Translations under genes and position numbers: made by a program
Origin: Arthrobacter sp. 18067
GTDB taxonomy: Bacteria > Actinomycetota > Actinomycetes > Actinomycetales > Micrococcaceae
Direction: 5' to 3'
Assembly (NCBI RefSeq): GCF_902706295.1
Contig: NZ_CACSJJ010000008.1
Location: 1-64,000, forward strand
Length of the DNA stretch: 64,000 bases
The notes under the pieces: generated by a model
Told to the model about the DNA's origin: nothing
Seen by the model: only the letters and a program-made list of their open reading frames with translations
Databases searched by the model: none
Shown here: positions 25,671-34,714 of the stretch, piece by piece
How the letters are laid out: each line of letters opens with the position of its first letter
Position numbering within the stretch: the first letter of the stretch is position 1

Positions 25671-26008
25671 GGGTCCTCCTTCATCGAATGGGGTTATCGA
25701 CGCGGGGCCTTCGGCACGGGTCCTTCGGCTCCGGGCGCCGATGATGCCAGCCTACGCTCGGCGGGAACACCTGACCAGACGATCCAGCCTCTTCGGGAAG
25801 GCAGAAAACAGCATCATTCCTATGGATATAATCCATTCGCTGGAGTATCCTCGGTTTGGGTTACACACGGCTTCTGGGCATTGGCCATTCGGACTCATTT
25901 TGAGCACTCATCACGCGCACCCGCCTCGCCCTGAACCGTCATGCCGTTCATGCGCAGATCCATGAACGAACGCATATTGACTGCTTGAAGAGCGAGAAAG
26001 ATCTCCCC
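25671..26008. other. Divergent intergenic region
   Basis: 338 bp between the CBS gene and the metzincin-like gene. I see no gene in it. The only structure noted is a loose inverted pair ggata / tatcc around 25823-25852. No convincing -10/-35 pair for the downstream gene could be chosen. Confidence 0.5.
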
Positions 26009-28219
26009 ATGGACACCCCCAACGTCCCCAGCACCTACTACAACCCTGCCCAAGCCACCACCCAATCCCTCCCCTCAACGGAATTCTGGAGGTGCCGGCG
26101 ACCCGCAGCGGTCAGCGGGCGATATGAAGGCTTCCAAGGCAACCCCGGCCCCATTGGAAGCGCCTTGGACCTCCGTTTGGACATCGACTCCCGCGACGGC
26201 GTCCAGTCTCCTGTCATGAACAAGGTCAGCGGTGACTTCTACAGCACCCGCTTCGTCAAGGTGGCGGGCGTCAACCAACTTGTGAAGACGTACGTTGAGT
26301 CATGGATCGTGGACACACCCCTTGTGACGTTCACCGATACCGACGTGCACATCCTCGGAACCGTCCGCTATTGGAAAGGAACCCACCCTGCCACCACGGT
26401 GGACATTGTGGTGTCGTGGTCCCACGGAGCAGTCACGGGAGCGGTTGCCACGTTTACGTCCGGCGGAGTCCTCGGCCAGCCCTACGCGTGTACCTACCGT
26501 TCGGACGCCTTCCGCGATATGAACCTGGAGTTGGATTATTGCTCCTCTGTGGACATCGAACCCAAGGTTCCCGTCTACAACAGCCATGCCCACAACAACC
26601 GACCCGCGGACCTGCCCAACCGGACCGTCACCATCGAGTCGTCGTACAAGGACGCCGGAATCGCCGTCACCATTGATCCGGTCCATACAGTCATCGACGA
26701 CAGCGCCGCCGGCTTTGCTTCGTGGAACGTCGGCGAACTCCACGACGCCATGGAAACCTCGTTCGGCAAGTACAACTCGGGCTGGCCTGCGTGGAACATG
26801 TGGGGCATCCAGGCCGGCATCTTTGACAGCGCCGGGGTGGGTGGCATTATGTTCGACGCCGCTGCGGGCTTTGGCGGCGCAGGTCGCGGACCCGACCGCC
26901 AGGGTTTTGCGGTATTCCGGAACCACTCCTGGTTTACCAACCTTGTTTCCAACCCCAGCACCCAGGATCAGGCCTGGGCCATGCGGCACTTCCTCTACAC
27001 CTGGGTCCACGAAGCCGGGCACGCCTTCAACTTCCTGCACGCCTGGGATAAAGCCCGCCCGGATGCACTGTCCTGGATGAACTACGACTGGAAATACGAT
27101 CAGCGCAACGGCACGGACACCTTCTGGGCCAACTTCCGTTTCCGCTTCGACGACGACGAACTCCTCCACATGCGCCACGGTGACCGGGCCTCCGTCATCA
27201 TGGGTGGAGATCCGTGGGCCTCCGGCGGGCATCTGGAATCCCCTGCCGGCGCCATGACAGTCTCCGGGCCGGGCAGCGACGTGGAACTGACGCTCTCGGC
27301 CAAGGACCACTTCGACTACATGGAGCCCGTGTCCATCGAGTTCCGGTTGCGGAATACCACCGACGTGCCCGTCATGGTGGATGGCAGGCTCGATCCCCGG
27401 TACGGCAACACCACGGTCTATGTGCAGAAGCCCAACGGAACTGTGGTGCTGCATGAATCGGTGGTCTGCTTCTACGGCCTTCCGGAGATCGTAACGCTGG
27501 CTCCTGCGCCGGTGGGCGACGATGACGGCAGCGACCGCTACAGCCAACTCGTCCAGCTCGCCTACGGAGTGGGAGGCTTCGCTTTCGACGAGCCAGGGCA
27601 GTACCTGGTCCGCGCCGTCTACTCCACGGACGGCATCGTCCAAGCGTCCAATACCTTGCCTCTTCGTGTCGGGTTTCCCGTCACCCGTGAAGAGGACCGG
27701 TTCGCGCCCGAGTTCTTCACCCGCGAGGTAGGCCTGACCCTGGCGTTCGAGGGCTCCATGTCGCCGTATCTGAGCAAGGGCCTGGACGCACTGACCGAGG
27801 CGGCCGGGCGTTTCGGTGGCGAGCCCTTGGGCGTCAAGGCTGCCACCGCCGTCGCACAATCCGTGGGAGATGACTTCTACCGCCGCAAGGACGAAAAGAT
27901 GGTCAAGCACCACAGCGCCGACCCCGAGCGTGCACTGGCGCTGACTGATGCCGGCCTGGCCAGCTACCAGCAAGGCGCTGGCGCGGCAAGCAACCTCGCC
28001 TACCGCGGCCTGGTGGAGCTGCGTACCGAACTCCACGCCAAAGCGGACAGTACCGCGGCCGCAAAATCCGAGGTTGAGACCCTCGCGAAGGACCTGGGCA
28101 CCCGTGGCGCCAATGCCGCAGTACTGGCCCAAGTCAAGGAACTGATCCCATCAACTCCGGCGGCCCGTTCCCGCCGGTCGGCTCCGAGGAAGCCTGCCAA
28201 AAAGCCGTCGGATGGCTAG
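26009..28219 (+). CDS. Large putative zinc metalloprotease with metzincin-type active site
   Basis: 736-aa protein I do not recognise as a named family. Residues 334-344 read HEAGHAFNFLH, the extended zinc motif HExxHxxxxxH, and 13 residues later comes SWMNY (Met357), a plausible Met-turn. Together these are the hallmark of metzincins. About 330 residues of beta-rich sequence precede the site. The region after it (about 410-560) looks like an Ig-like or beta-sandwich part, and the C-terminus is helical, ending in a basic tail (RSRRSAPRKPAKKP). No signal peptide is visible from ATG 26009, nor from TTG 25985, so it may be cytosolic or exported by another route. It is monocistronic and followed by a terminator. 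Confidence 0.75.
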   Translation: MDTPNVPSTYYNPAQATTQSLPSTEFWRCRRPAAVSGRYEGFQGNPGPIGSALDLRLDIDSRDGVQSPVMNKVSGDFYSTRFVKVAGVNQLVKTYVESWIVDTPLVTFTDTDVHILGTVRYWKGTHPATTVDIVVSWSHGAVTGAVATFTSGGVLGQPYACTYRSDAFRDMNLELDYCSSVDIEPKVPVYNSHAHNNRPADLPNRTVTIESSYKDAGIAVTIDPVHTVIDDSAAGFASWNVGELHDAMETSFGKYNSGWPAWNMWGIQAGIFDSAGVGGIMFDAAAGFGGAGRGPDRQGFAVFRNHSWFTNLVSNPSTQDQAWAMRHFLYTWVHEAGHAFNFLHAWDKARPDALSWMNYDWKYDQRNGTDTFWANFRFRFDDDELLHMRHGDRASVIMGGDPWASGGHLESPAGAMTVSGPGSDVELTLSAKDHFDYMEPVSIEFRLRNTTDVPVMVDGRLDPRYGNTTVYVQKPNGTVVLHESVVCFYGLPEIVTLAPAPVGDDDGSDRYSQLVQLAYGVGGFAFDEPGQYLVRAVYSTDGIVQASNTLPLRVGFPVTREEDRFAPEFFTREVGLTLAFEGSMSPYLSKGLDALTEAAGRFGGEPLGVKAATAVAQSVGDDFYRRKDEKMVKHHSADPERALALTDAGLASYQQGAGAASNLAYRGLVELRTELHAKADSTAAAKSEVETLAKDLGTRGANAAVLAQVKELIPSTPAARSRRSAPRKPAKKPSDG

Positions 28220-28244
28220 CTGGTATCTGGATCCTCTGTAGCCG

Positions 28245-28280
28245 GCGACGGCGGCACCCCGCCCTTGGTGCCGCCGTCGC
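28245..28280. terminator. Rho-independent terminator
   Basis: 14-bp arms (28245-28258 and 28267-28280, gcgacggcggcacc and complement) with an 8-nt loop, followed by tctcttctt on the plus strand. It terminates the metzincin-like gene and lies between convergent genes. Confidence 0.85.
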
Positions 28281-28310
28281 TCTCTTCTTGCGGCGGCTTG
28301 GTCGCGGCGG

Positions 28311-28763
28311 CTACTCCGCGATGTCCTCGGCCCACAACTCGGGGTGTTCGGCCTGGAAGCTGCGCATCATGTCCACACAGCGAGCATCGTCCAGGACCAC
28401 TACTTCGACGCCGCGTGAACGCAGGAGGTCGAATTCGCCGGGGAACGTCTCGGCTTCGCCCACCACTACGCGCGGGATCTTGAACTGGATGATGGTTCCC
28501 GTACACATCGCACAGGGCGCCAACGTGGTGTAGAGCGTGGTGTCACGGTATGTTTTTTGGCGTCCGGCGGCACGAAGCGCGGACATCTCGCCGTGCGCAA
28601 TCGGATCGCCGTGCTGCACCCTTTCGTTGTGGCCGCTGGCGACCACCACGCCGTTGCGGGCCAAGGCGGCTCCGATGGGTATCCCACCCTCGCTGAGGCT
28701 CTTCTGTGCGGCCTGGTACGCGGCTTCGAAAGCAGGGTCAATGCTTGGGGCTGTTTCGGTCAT
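28311..28763 (-). CDS. Cytosine/nucleoside deaminase (Fcy1-like)
   Basis: 150-aa zinc deaminase of the cytidine-deaminase fold. The zinc and catalytic site is visible as HGEMSAL and PCAMC. The C-terminal GVEVVVLDDARCVDMM block is like the yeast cytosine deaminase Fcy1 group. The likely reaction is cytosine to uracil plus ammonia; guanine or nucleoside substrates are not excluded. It has a leaderless promoter (TAGACT 6 nt before the ATG). It is divergent from the nuclease-helicase gene and fits the nucleobase-salvage theme. Confidence 0.9.
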   Translation of the reverse strand: MTETAPSIDPAFEAAYQAAQKSLSEGGIPIGAALARNGVVVASGHNERVQHGDPIAHGEMSALRAAGRQKTYRDTTLYTTLAPCAMCTGTIIQFKIPRVVVGEAETFPGEFDLLRSRGVEVVVLDDARCVDMMRSFQAEHPELWAEDIAE

Positions 28764-28769
28764 GGGTGC

Positions 28770-28799
28770 AGTCTAAGGTTGCCGGGTCTGAATTGTCCG
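28770..28799 (-). promoter_or_regulatory. Leaderless promoter of the cytosine deaminase gene
   Basis: Minus strand CGGACA (28799-28794), an 18-bp spacer, TAGACT (28775-28770) and 6 nt to ATG 28763. No Shine-Dalgarno sequence is present. Confidence 0.55.
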
Positions 28800-28873
28800 A
28801 AGCCAAAATGTCACAGCCCGCTGATAGCTTGGCTACAAGGATTTCAACTGGCTTGGAAGAAAGGTGGGTCGCT

Positions 28874-31800
28874 GTGTTCTTTCTCGATCCAGAGACAGCG
28901 GGCTCCCCTCAGGACCTGGTCTTCTCGGCCAGCGACCTCGTTATCGCTGCCACCTGCGAGTACCAACTGCTCCGGAAGCTCGACGAAAAACTCGGCCGAT
29001 CACCCAAACCGGACTTCGCGGCGGACGCCATGTTGGATCGCACTGCCAAGCTGGGCGACGTGCACGAGCATCGCGTCCTTGAGGAGTTCGTAGCTGAATT
29101 TGGGCATTGGGATGCGGCTACAGGAAAAGGCGTTTACGACGTCGTCCCCGCCACTTCGATGGACCGCGCCACTCTTTCGGCCAAACATGCGGAATCCGTC
29201 GACGCCCTGCGCTCAGGAGCGGATGTGGTGTTCCAAGCAGCCTTCTTCGACGGTCAGTTCCACGGCCGCTCGGACTTTCTGGTCAAGCAACCCGGCGGGC
29301 TGTATGCGGTGTTCGATACCAAGCTGGCCCGCCATGCCAAGGTCACTGCGCTTTTGCAGCTTGCCGCCTATGGAGACCAACTCCTCAAGGCCGGGATCAC
29401 CCCGGATCCAACCGTCACCCTGGTGCTGGGCAACCGCGTCCACAGCGACCACCCACTTGCGCAGATCCTTCCTGTCTTCAAAGAACGCCGGGAGCGCTTC
29501 CTCGGCATGACAGCTGCCCATGTTTCGGAGGCCGGGTCCGTGGAGTGGGGGGACTCCCGGTACTCCGCCTGCGGCCGCTGTGACTACTGCGCCGAGCAGG
29601 TCCAGTTGCACCGGGACCTGCTCATGGTGGCTGGCATGAGAATCAGCCGCCGTAAGAAGCTGATCGAAACCGGGGTTACCACCATCGATCAGCTAGCAGC
29701 CATGCCAGCCACTGGCGACGCCACGCTGCTCAGGCTCCGCGAGCAAGCCCAACTCCAGACGGGCACAGGCACCCCGGACGGCACGGTCAACTACACGGAC
29801 AAAACCGGTGAGGCCAAGGCCATCAGCTACACGGTGCTGCCGGACAGCACGCTTGGAAGGCTCCCCGCGCCGGATCCGGGCGACATCTTCTTCGACTTCG
29901 AGGGAGATCCCCTCTGGCAGGATCCCGCCACTGGAAAGTGGGGCCTCGAGTATCTGTTCGGGGTTATCGAGAACCCAGAGGAACCGGGTGCCGAGCCTGT
30001 TTTCCGGCCTTTCTGGGCGCACTCGCGGGTGGAGGAAGGTCAAGCGTTTGTGGACTTCCTGGAATACGTGGACAAGCGCCGCGCCATCTACCCCGGGATG
30101 CACATCTACCATTACGCGGCCTACGAAAAGACAGCCCTGCGCAATCTTTCGCTGACGCATGTGGTGGGCGAAACCGCCGTCGACGACCTCCTGCGCCAAG
30201 GCGTCCTGGTGGACCTCTACGACACCGTCCGGCACAGCATCCGGGTCTCCGAGAACTCGTACAGCATCAAGAAGCTGGAGCCCCTGTACATGGGGCAGCA
30301 TCTGCGCTCGGGTGATGTCACCGACGCCGGTGCCTCCGTTGTCGCCTACGCCGACTTCTGCACTGCCAGGGACACCGGCCAAGCCGGGCAAGCAGCGGCC
30401 ATTCTCGAAGGTATCCGGGACTACAACGAATACGACTGCCTCTCAACACTGGAGCTGCGCAACTGGCTGCTAGCCCGTGCTGCGGAGCGCGACATCTTTC
30501 CGGGCGGGTCGATTGACGGTGTTCCTGCGAAAGACGATGAGCCTGCGAAGTACGAGGCCGCGCCGGAAGAGACCGCATTGCTGGATTACGTGGCTGGCCT
30601 GTCCCCGGCGGAACAGTCCTCCGCTGATGCCCGTGCGGTAACGATCGTCGCCGCCGGCGTTGGGTACCACCGACGCGAAGACAAGCAGCACTGGTGGGGT
30701 CATTTCGACCGCTTGGAGAAGCCCGTGTCGCAGTGGGAGGACGGGCGTGACATCTTCACCGTAGAGCGTGCCATGGTGCTGCAGGACTGGGCCAAACCGG
30801 GTCCCCGGAAGAACCCAGTACGGATCTCCACGTTGATCGGCCGTTCCGGCGACGGCTCAGGATTGGAGCCCGGCAAGAAGTACTTCCGTATGTATGACCC
30901 TCCGCTGCCGGAGGCCTTGGCGGAGAAGGAATCGTCAGTGCTCGGCCGTGCGGGCTTGAGCGGTACGGAAGTCATCGAGGTCGGGGAAATGGACGACGCC
31001 GAAACCGTCACCATCTCCGAACGGCTCCCCCGCGGCGCTGCCGAGTACACCGGGCTTCCCATGGCATTGACCCCGGACAGTCCCATTTCCACCGACGGCC
31101 AGCGTGCTGCCTTGGCGGCATTGGCCACCAAGCTCAGCGCTTCCCTTCCGTCATGGCCCCGGGACTGCTCGTTGGACCTCATTCGAAGGCAGCCGCCCAA
31201 GCTCAGCACATTGCACGCCCTGCCCGCAGTTGGGGCCGGGCACACAGGCTACGTCGATGCCATCACTGACGCCGTGGTGGACCTGGATGACTCCTATTTG
31301 GCCGTCCAGGGACCCCCGGGCAGCGGCAAAACGTATGTCGGTTCGCACGTCGTAGCCCGGCTCGTTGCCAAGGGCTGGAAGGTCGGAGTGGTGGCCCAGT
31401 CCCATGCCGTCGTAGAGAACATGCTTTGCGCTGCCGTGGAAAAAGCCGGCGTGGATCCCCAACGGGTGGCTAAAGAGGTCAAACACGACGACCCCGTGCC
31501 GTGGCCGCTGTGCGCGAAAGGCGATGTCGAAGAGCTGTTGTCCAAGCCGGGCGGCGCCCTCATTGGCGGCACAGCCTGGACCATGGTGGGGAGCTCAGTT
31601 CCGGCCGGTTCGCTTGATCTCCTGGTCATCGATGAAGCAGGACAGTTCTCGCTGGCCAACACCATGGCCGTCAGCAGGGCAGCCAAGCGGCTCCTCCTTC
31701 TAGGCGACCCACAGCAACTTCCGCAGGTCACCCAGGGCAAGCACCCTGAGCCGGTGGATGAATCGGCCCTTGGCTGGTTGTCAGATGGCTTTAACACGCT

Positions 31801-32434
31801 GCCGCAGGAGCTGGGCTATTTCCTGGCGCTCTCGTGGCGCATGCATCCCGAGTTGTGCAGCGCCGTCTCGGAGCTGTCCTACGACAACCGGCTTGAGGCT
31901 GGCCCCGCAGCCAAGGAACGACACCTGGAGGGTGCAGCTCCGGGTATTTCCTGCGTTTACGTGCCGCATACCGGTAACTCCACGTCCTCACCCGAGGAGG
32001 CGGTGGAAGTGGTCCGACAGGTCCAAGCACACCTCGGCCTGAAGTGGCTGGACCCTTCGGACTCCCCGGATCCCCGGCCCTTGGAAGAGACCGACATCTT
32101 GGTGGTCGTCGCCTACAACGCCCAGGTCCAGCTCATCAAACACGAGCTCAGGGCAGCCGGGCTGGGCAAGGTGCGTGTGGGTACCGTGGACAAGTTCCAA
32201 GGCCAGGAAGCACCAATAGTCATCGTCTCCATGGCTGCATCGGCAGCCGGCGAAGTTCCCCGCGGCATGGAATTCCTGTTGTCCCGCAACCGGATCAACG
32301 TGGCGGTGTCGCGCGGGCAGTGGCGTGCCGTCGTCGTGCGTTCGCCCGAGCTGACCAACTATCTGCCGACGCATCCGGAAGGCCTGGAGAACCTCGGCGG
32401 CTTCGTGGCCCTCTGCCAGCGCGCTGTGGGCTAA
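28874..32434 (+). CDS. TM0106-family RecB-like nuclease fused to a DNA2/UPF1-type helicase
   Basis: 1186-aa DNA-processing enzyme. Residues about 10-290 are a RecB/Cas4-like nuclease (FSASDLVIAATCEYQLLRKL; AVFDTKLARHAKVTALLQLAAYG) with a Cys cluster CGRCDYC near residue 231. Residues about 335-530 are an RNase H-like exonuclease domain (DIFFDFEGDPLW, YNEYDCLSTLELRNWL). The C-terminal half is a superfamily 1 helicase: Walker A GPPGSGKT near 812, DEAG box near 918, and VGTVDKFQGQEAPIVIVS and NVAVSRG near the end. GTG 28874 has AAGGTGGG just upstream; ATG 28808 would add 22 residues. Stop overlaps the convergent TPI-type gene by 4 bp. Solitary housekeeping or genome-stability role. Confidence 0.92.
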   Translation: MFFLDPETAGSPQDLVFSASDLVIAATCEYQLLRKLDEKLGRSPKPDFAADAMLDRTAKLGDVHEHRVLEEFVAEFGHWDAATGKGVYDVVPATSMDRATLSAKHAESVDALRSGADVVFQAAFFDGQFHGRSDFLVKQPGGLYAVFDTKLARHAKVTALLQLAAYGDQLLKAGITPDPTVTLVLGNRVHSDHPLAQILPVFKERRERFLGMTAAHVSEAGSVEWGDSRYSACGRCDYCAEQVQLHRDLLMVAGMRISRRKKLIETGVTTIDQLAAMPATGDATLLRLREQAQLQTGTGTPDGTVNYTDKTGEAKAISYTVLPDSTLGRLPAPDPGDIFFDFEGDPLWQDPATGKWGLEYLFGVIENPEEPGAEPVFRPFWAHSRVEEGQAFVDFLEYVDKRRAIYPGMHIYHYAAYEKTALRNLSLTHVVGETAVDDLLRQGVLVDLYDTVRHSIRVSENSYSIKKLEPLYMGQHLRSGDVTDAGASVVAYADFCTARDTGQAGQAAAILEGIRDYNEYDCLSTLELRNWLLARAAERDIFPGGSIDGVPAKDDEPAKYEAAPEETALLDYVAGLSPAEQSSADARAVTIVAAGVGYHRREDKQHWWGHFDRLEKPVSQWEDGRDIFTVERAMVLQDWAKPGPRKNPVRISTLIGRSGDGSGLEPGKKYFRMYDPPLPEALAEKESSVLGRAGLSGTEVIEVGEMDDAETVTISERLPRGAAEYTGLPMALTPDSPISTDGQRAALAALATKLSASLPSWPRDCSLDLIRRQPPKLSTLHALPAVGAGHTGYVDAITDAVVDLDDSYLAVQGPPGSGKTYVGSHVVARLVAKGWKVGVVAQSHAVVENMLCAAVEKAGVDPQRVAKEVKHDDPVPWPLCAKGDVEELLSKPGGALIGGTAWTMVGSSVPAGSLDLLVIDEAGQFSLANTMAVSRAAKRLLLLGDPQQLPQVTQGKHPEPVDESALGWLSDGFNTLPQELGYFLALSWRMHPELCSAVSELSYDNRLEAGPAAKERHLEGAAPGISCVYVPHTGNSTSSPEEAVEVVRQVQAHLGLKWLDPSDSPDPRPLEETDILVVVAYNAQVQLIKHELRAAGLGKVRVGTVDKFQGQEAPIVIVSMAASAAGEVPRGMEFLLSRNRINVAVSRGQWRAVVVRSPELTNYLPTHPEGLENLGGFVALCQRAVG

Positions 32435-33195
32435 CCTCGGCCAGCGAATGCTTCGTCCAGGACCCGGCCAAAGTTGGTGGCGTCGTGCGCGAAGCGGCCA
32501 AGGAAAAGCCCTGACACTCCGTCCAGCTGTGGCATCAGGCCTGGTTTTGCCGAGCCGCCGTAGATGATGGGCATCCCCGCCAGTCCGTGCTGGCCCAGCG
32601 TTCCTCGCAGCGCAGCCGCTACCTTCGAAACATACCCGGCCGAGGCAGGCTCCGGGGCGCCGATCGCCCACACAGGTTCGTAAGCAATAACCAGGTGTGA
32701 GGCAACGGACCAGTCGCCTGACACTGCTGCCTTGATCTGCCGGAACACTGTATCGGCCGCCACCGCTGGCTCGCTGACTTCCAGCTCCCCCACACACAGC
32801 AGCGGTGTCAGCCCGGAGTCGACGGCGGCACCAACCTTGAGCGCGATCATCGCCTCGTCCTCGGCAAAGTAGCGTCGCCGCTCGGAGTGACCGATTTCCA
32901 CCAGGCCAACCCCGAGCTCAGCAAGCATCGACGGAGAAACCTCACCTGTCCACGGCCCGTCAGACCAGCCGCAGTTCTGCGCGCCGAGCACCAAGGATGT
33001 GCCCTCCAGCATCGTCGCGGCCGCAGGCAAAACCGGAAAAGACGGGATCACAAACGGGACCACCCGCCCGGCCGCAAGGGCCGGACGGGCGTCCACTTCT
33101 GCCACCAACTGCTCCAACCAGGCCAGGCTCTGCGCGTAGCCCATGTACATCTTGGTGCTGACGCCAATGAACAGGGTGTCAGGAGCAGAAAGCAT
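32431..33195 (-). CDS. Triosephosphate-isomerase-family sugar phosphate isomerase (EryH/LerI-like)
   Basis: 254-aa TIM barrel with the catalytic His in EIGHSERRRYF and catalytic Glu in AYEPVWAIG. The N-terminus reads STKMYMGY where housekeeping TpiA has NWKMN, and the gene ends a sugar-catabolic operon beside an RpiB-type isomerase and a DhaK-type kinase. That pairing is known for L-erythrulose 1-phosphate isomerase (EryH/LerI), so I prefer that role over glycolytic TpiA. ATG 33195 follows the MFS stop by 6 nt (GTG 33198 is possible). Its stop codon overlaps the stop of the nuclease-helicase gene. Confidence 0.85.
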   Translation of the reverse strand: MLSAPDTLFIGVSTKMYMGYAQSLAWLEQLVAEVDARPALAAGRVVPFVIPSFPVLPAAATMLEGTSLVLGAQNCGWSDGPWTGEVSPSMLAELGVGLVEIGHSERRRYFAEDEAMIALKVGAAVDSGLTPLLCVGELEVSEPAVAADTVFRQIKAAVSGDWSVASHLVIAYEPVWAIGAPEPASAGYVSKVAAALRGTLGQHGLAGMPIIYGGSAKPGLMPQLDGVSGLFLGRFAHDATNFGRVLDEAFAGRG

Positions 33196-33201
33196 CACGG
33201 T

Positions 33202-34551
33202 CTACTTGCCCAGCAGTTCGTCGGCCTTGTTGCTGAAGCGCTTGGTGCCGAACATGAGCAGTGCCGCCACGAAAGGCAGGACGCCCAAGGCGTAGACACC
33301 CATGGTCCCTGTGTCCGACGCCGTGACCTGGTTGACCGTGGTGCGCAGGATCGGGGCGACGAACCCGCCCAGGTTTCCGAGGGAATTGATCAGCCCGATA
33401 CCGGCAGCCGCGGCAGTTCCGGTGAGGAACGCCGTCGGGTATGACCAGCAAATGGGACCGGCGGACAGGAAGCTGCACACCGCCAAGGTGATGAAGATGA
33501 TGCCGAGCGCGGGCAGCTGGTTGGCGCCTGCCCAAGCGGATCCGAAGATGCAAAGCCCCGTGGAGATGAACAGTGCAGTACCCCAGCGGCGTCGACGAGC
33601 CACCGTGTTGGCGGCCTTGCCGATGAAGTAGCAGGCGAAGATTCCGAAGAACCACGGGATGGCTGCCAGGAGTCCGACGGCGAAGCCCACCTTTTGGCCG
33701 GTCAACTGAGCCACCTGCTGTGGCAGGTAGAACGTCACGCCGTAGACGGCGACCTGCAGGCAGAAGTAGATGACGGTGAAGTACCAGACGCGGCCGTTCC
33801 GCATGGAAGCCAGGACGCCACGGGGGCCGGATTCTTCCTTGACCGTGTCTTCCAGGGCCATGACATCGGACAGCGCCGTCTTCTCTTCCTTGGTCAGGAA
33901 CTTGGCGTCCTGCGGGCTGTTGATCAGGAAGAAGTATGCGGCGACACCGGCCAAAACGGCGAGCATGCCTTCGACGAAGAACATGACCTGCCAGCCGGCA
34001 ACGCCCGGAACCTGGTCGCCGATGTTGATGAGCCAGCCGGATAACGGTGCGCCCATCATCTGGGAGAACGGCTGGGCCAGGTAGAAGATGGCGAACATCT
34101 TCACGCGGACCTTATTGGGGAACCACGCCGCCAGGAACATGATGACGCCCGGGAACAGTCCGGCCTCGGTGACGCCCAACAGGAAGCGAAGGATGATGAA
34201 GGATGTCTCGCCCTGCACGAAGGCGAAGCACGCCGAGACGATGCCCCATGTAATTGCGATGCGGGCGAGCCATACCTTGGCCCCGAATTTGGTGAGCAGC
34301 AGGTTGCTGGGGATCTCGAACAGGGCGTAGCCGATGAAGAAGATGCCGGCGCCCAGGGCATAGGCCCCTGCGGTGATTCCCTTGTCCACTTCCAAGGCTG
34401 CTTCGGCGAAGCCAACGTTGGTGCGGTCCAGGAAGGCCACCACGTAGAGGATAACGAGCATCGGCATGAGCCGCCGTGACGCTTTGGAAATTGCCGATTT
34501 GAGGACCGGCGTATCCAGCAACTCCTTCGTGGAATTGGTGGCAACAGACAT
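33202..34551 (-). CDS. MFS transporter (anion:cation symporter family)
   Basis: 449-aa, 12-helix permease with the ACS-family pattern typical of sugar-acid and carboxylate importers (FLDRTNVGFAEAAL, GVTEAGLFPGVIMFLAAWFP, GWQVMFFVEGMLAV). GAGGAG lies 5 nt before ATG 34551. In this operon it is the obvious uptake step. ACS members usually carry hexonates, phthalates or tartrate-like acids, so an acidic C4-C5 sugar derivative is a reasonable substrate guess. Confidence 0.9.
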   Translation of the reverse strand: MSVATNSTKELLDTPVLKSAISKASRRLMPMLVILYVVAFLDRTNVGFAEAALEVDKGITAGAYALGAGIFFIGYALFEIPSNLLLTKFGAKVWLARIAITWGIVSACFAFVQGETSFIILRFLLGVTEAGLFPGVIMFLAAWFPNKVRVKMFAIFYLAQPFSQMMGAPLSGWLINIGDQVPGVAGWQVMFFVEGMLAVLAGVAAYFFLINSPQDAKFLTKEEKTALSDVMALEDTVKEESGPRGVLASMRNGRVWYFTVIYFCLQVAVYGVTFYLPQQVAQLTGQKVGFAVGLLAAIPWFFGIFACYFIGKAANTVARRRRWGTALFISTGLCIFGSAWAGANQLPALGIIFITLAVCSFLSAGPICWSYPTAFLTGTAAAAGIGLINSLGNLGGFVAPILRTTVNQVTASDTGTMGVYALGVLPFVAALLMFGTKRFSNKADELLGK

Positions 34552-34615
34552 TGAAACTCCTCTTTGAGTGACAGGAAATGACTTATGCAGCGCGGTGAGC
34601 CGCGCACAGCCGCGG

Positions 34616-34708
34616 TCAGCGCGGGAAGAAAATGAGCACCATGCCCACTGCGCAGGCAAGGACGCCCACGGCAAGGTAGATCTTGCGTTCTCTTGTCCAG
34701 GTCCGCAT
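34616..34708 (-). CDS. 30-residue single-helix membrane microprotein
   Basis: A short frame between the SDR stop (34715) and the MFS start (34551). It begins MRTWTRERKIYL, has an uninterrupted hydrophobic segment at about residues 11-28 (LAVGVLACAVGMVLIFF) and ends PR. A basic N-terminus followed by one membrane helix fits a genuine small membrane protein. It starts 6 nt after the SDR stop, so reading would depend on translational coupling; I see no Shine-Dalgarno site. Position next to a transporter suggests an accessory peptide, but chance occurrence is possible. Confidence 0.5.
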   Translation of the reverse strand: MRTWTRERKIYLAVGVLACAVGMVLIFFPR

Positions 34709-34714
34709 GAGGGC

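Noticed and set aside
26300..28132. 610-codon open frame on the minus strand
   Set aside because: It is antisense to the metzincin-like gene. Its His/Gly/Val-rich translation is typical of the mirror frame of high-GC coding DNA, with no recognisable domain or start signal.
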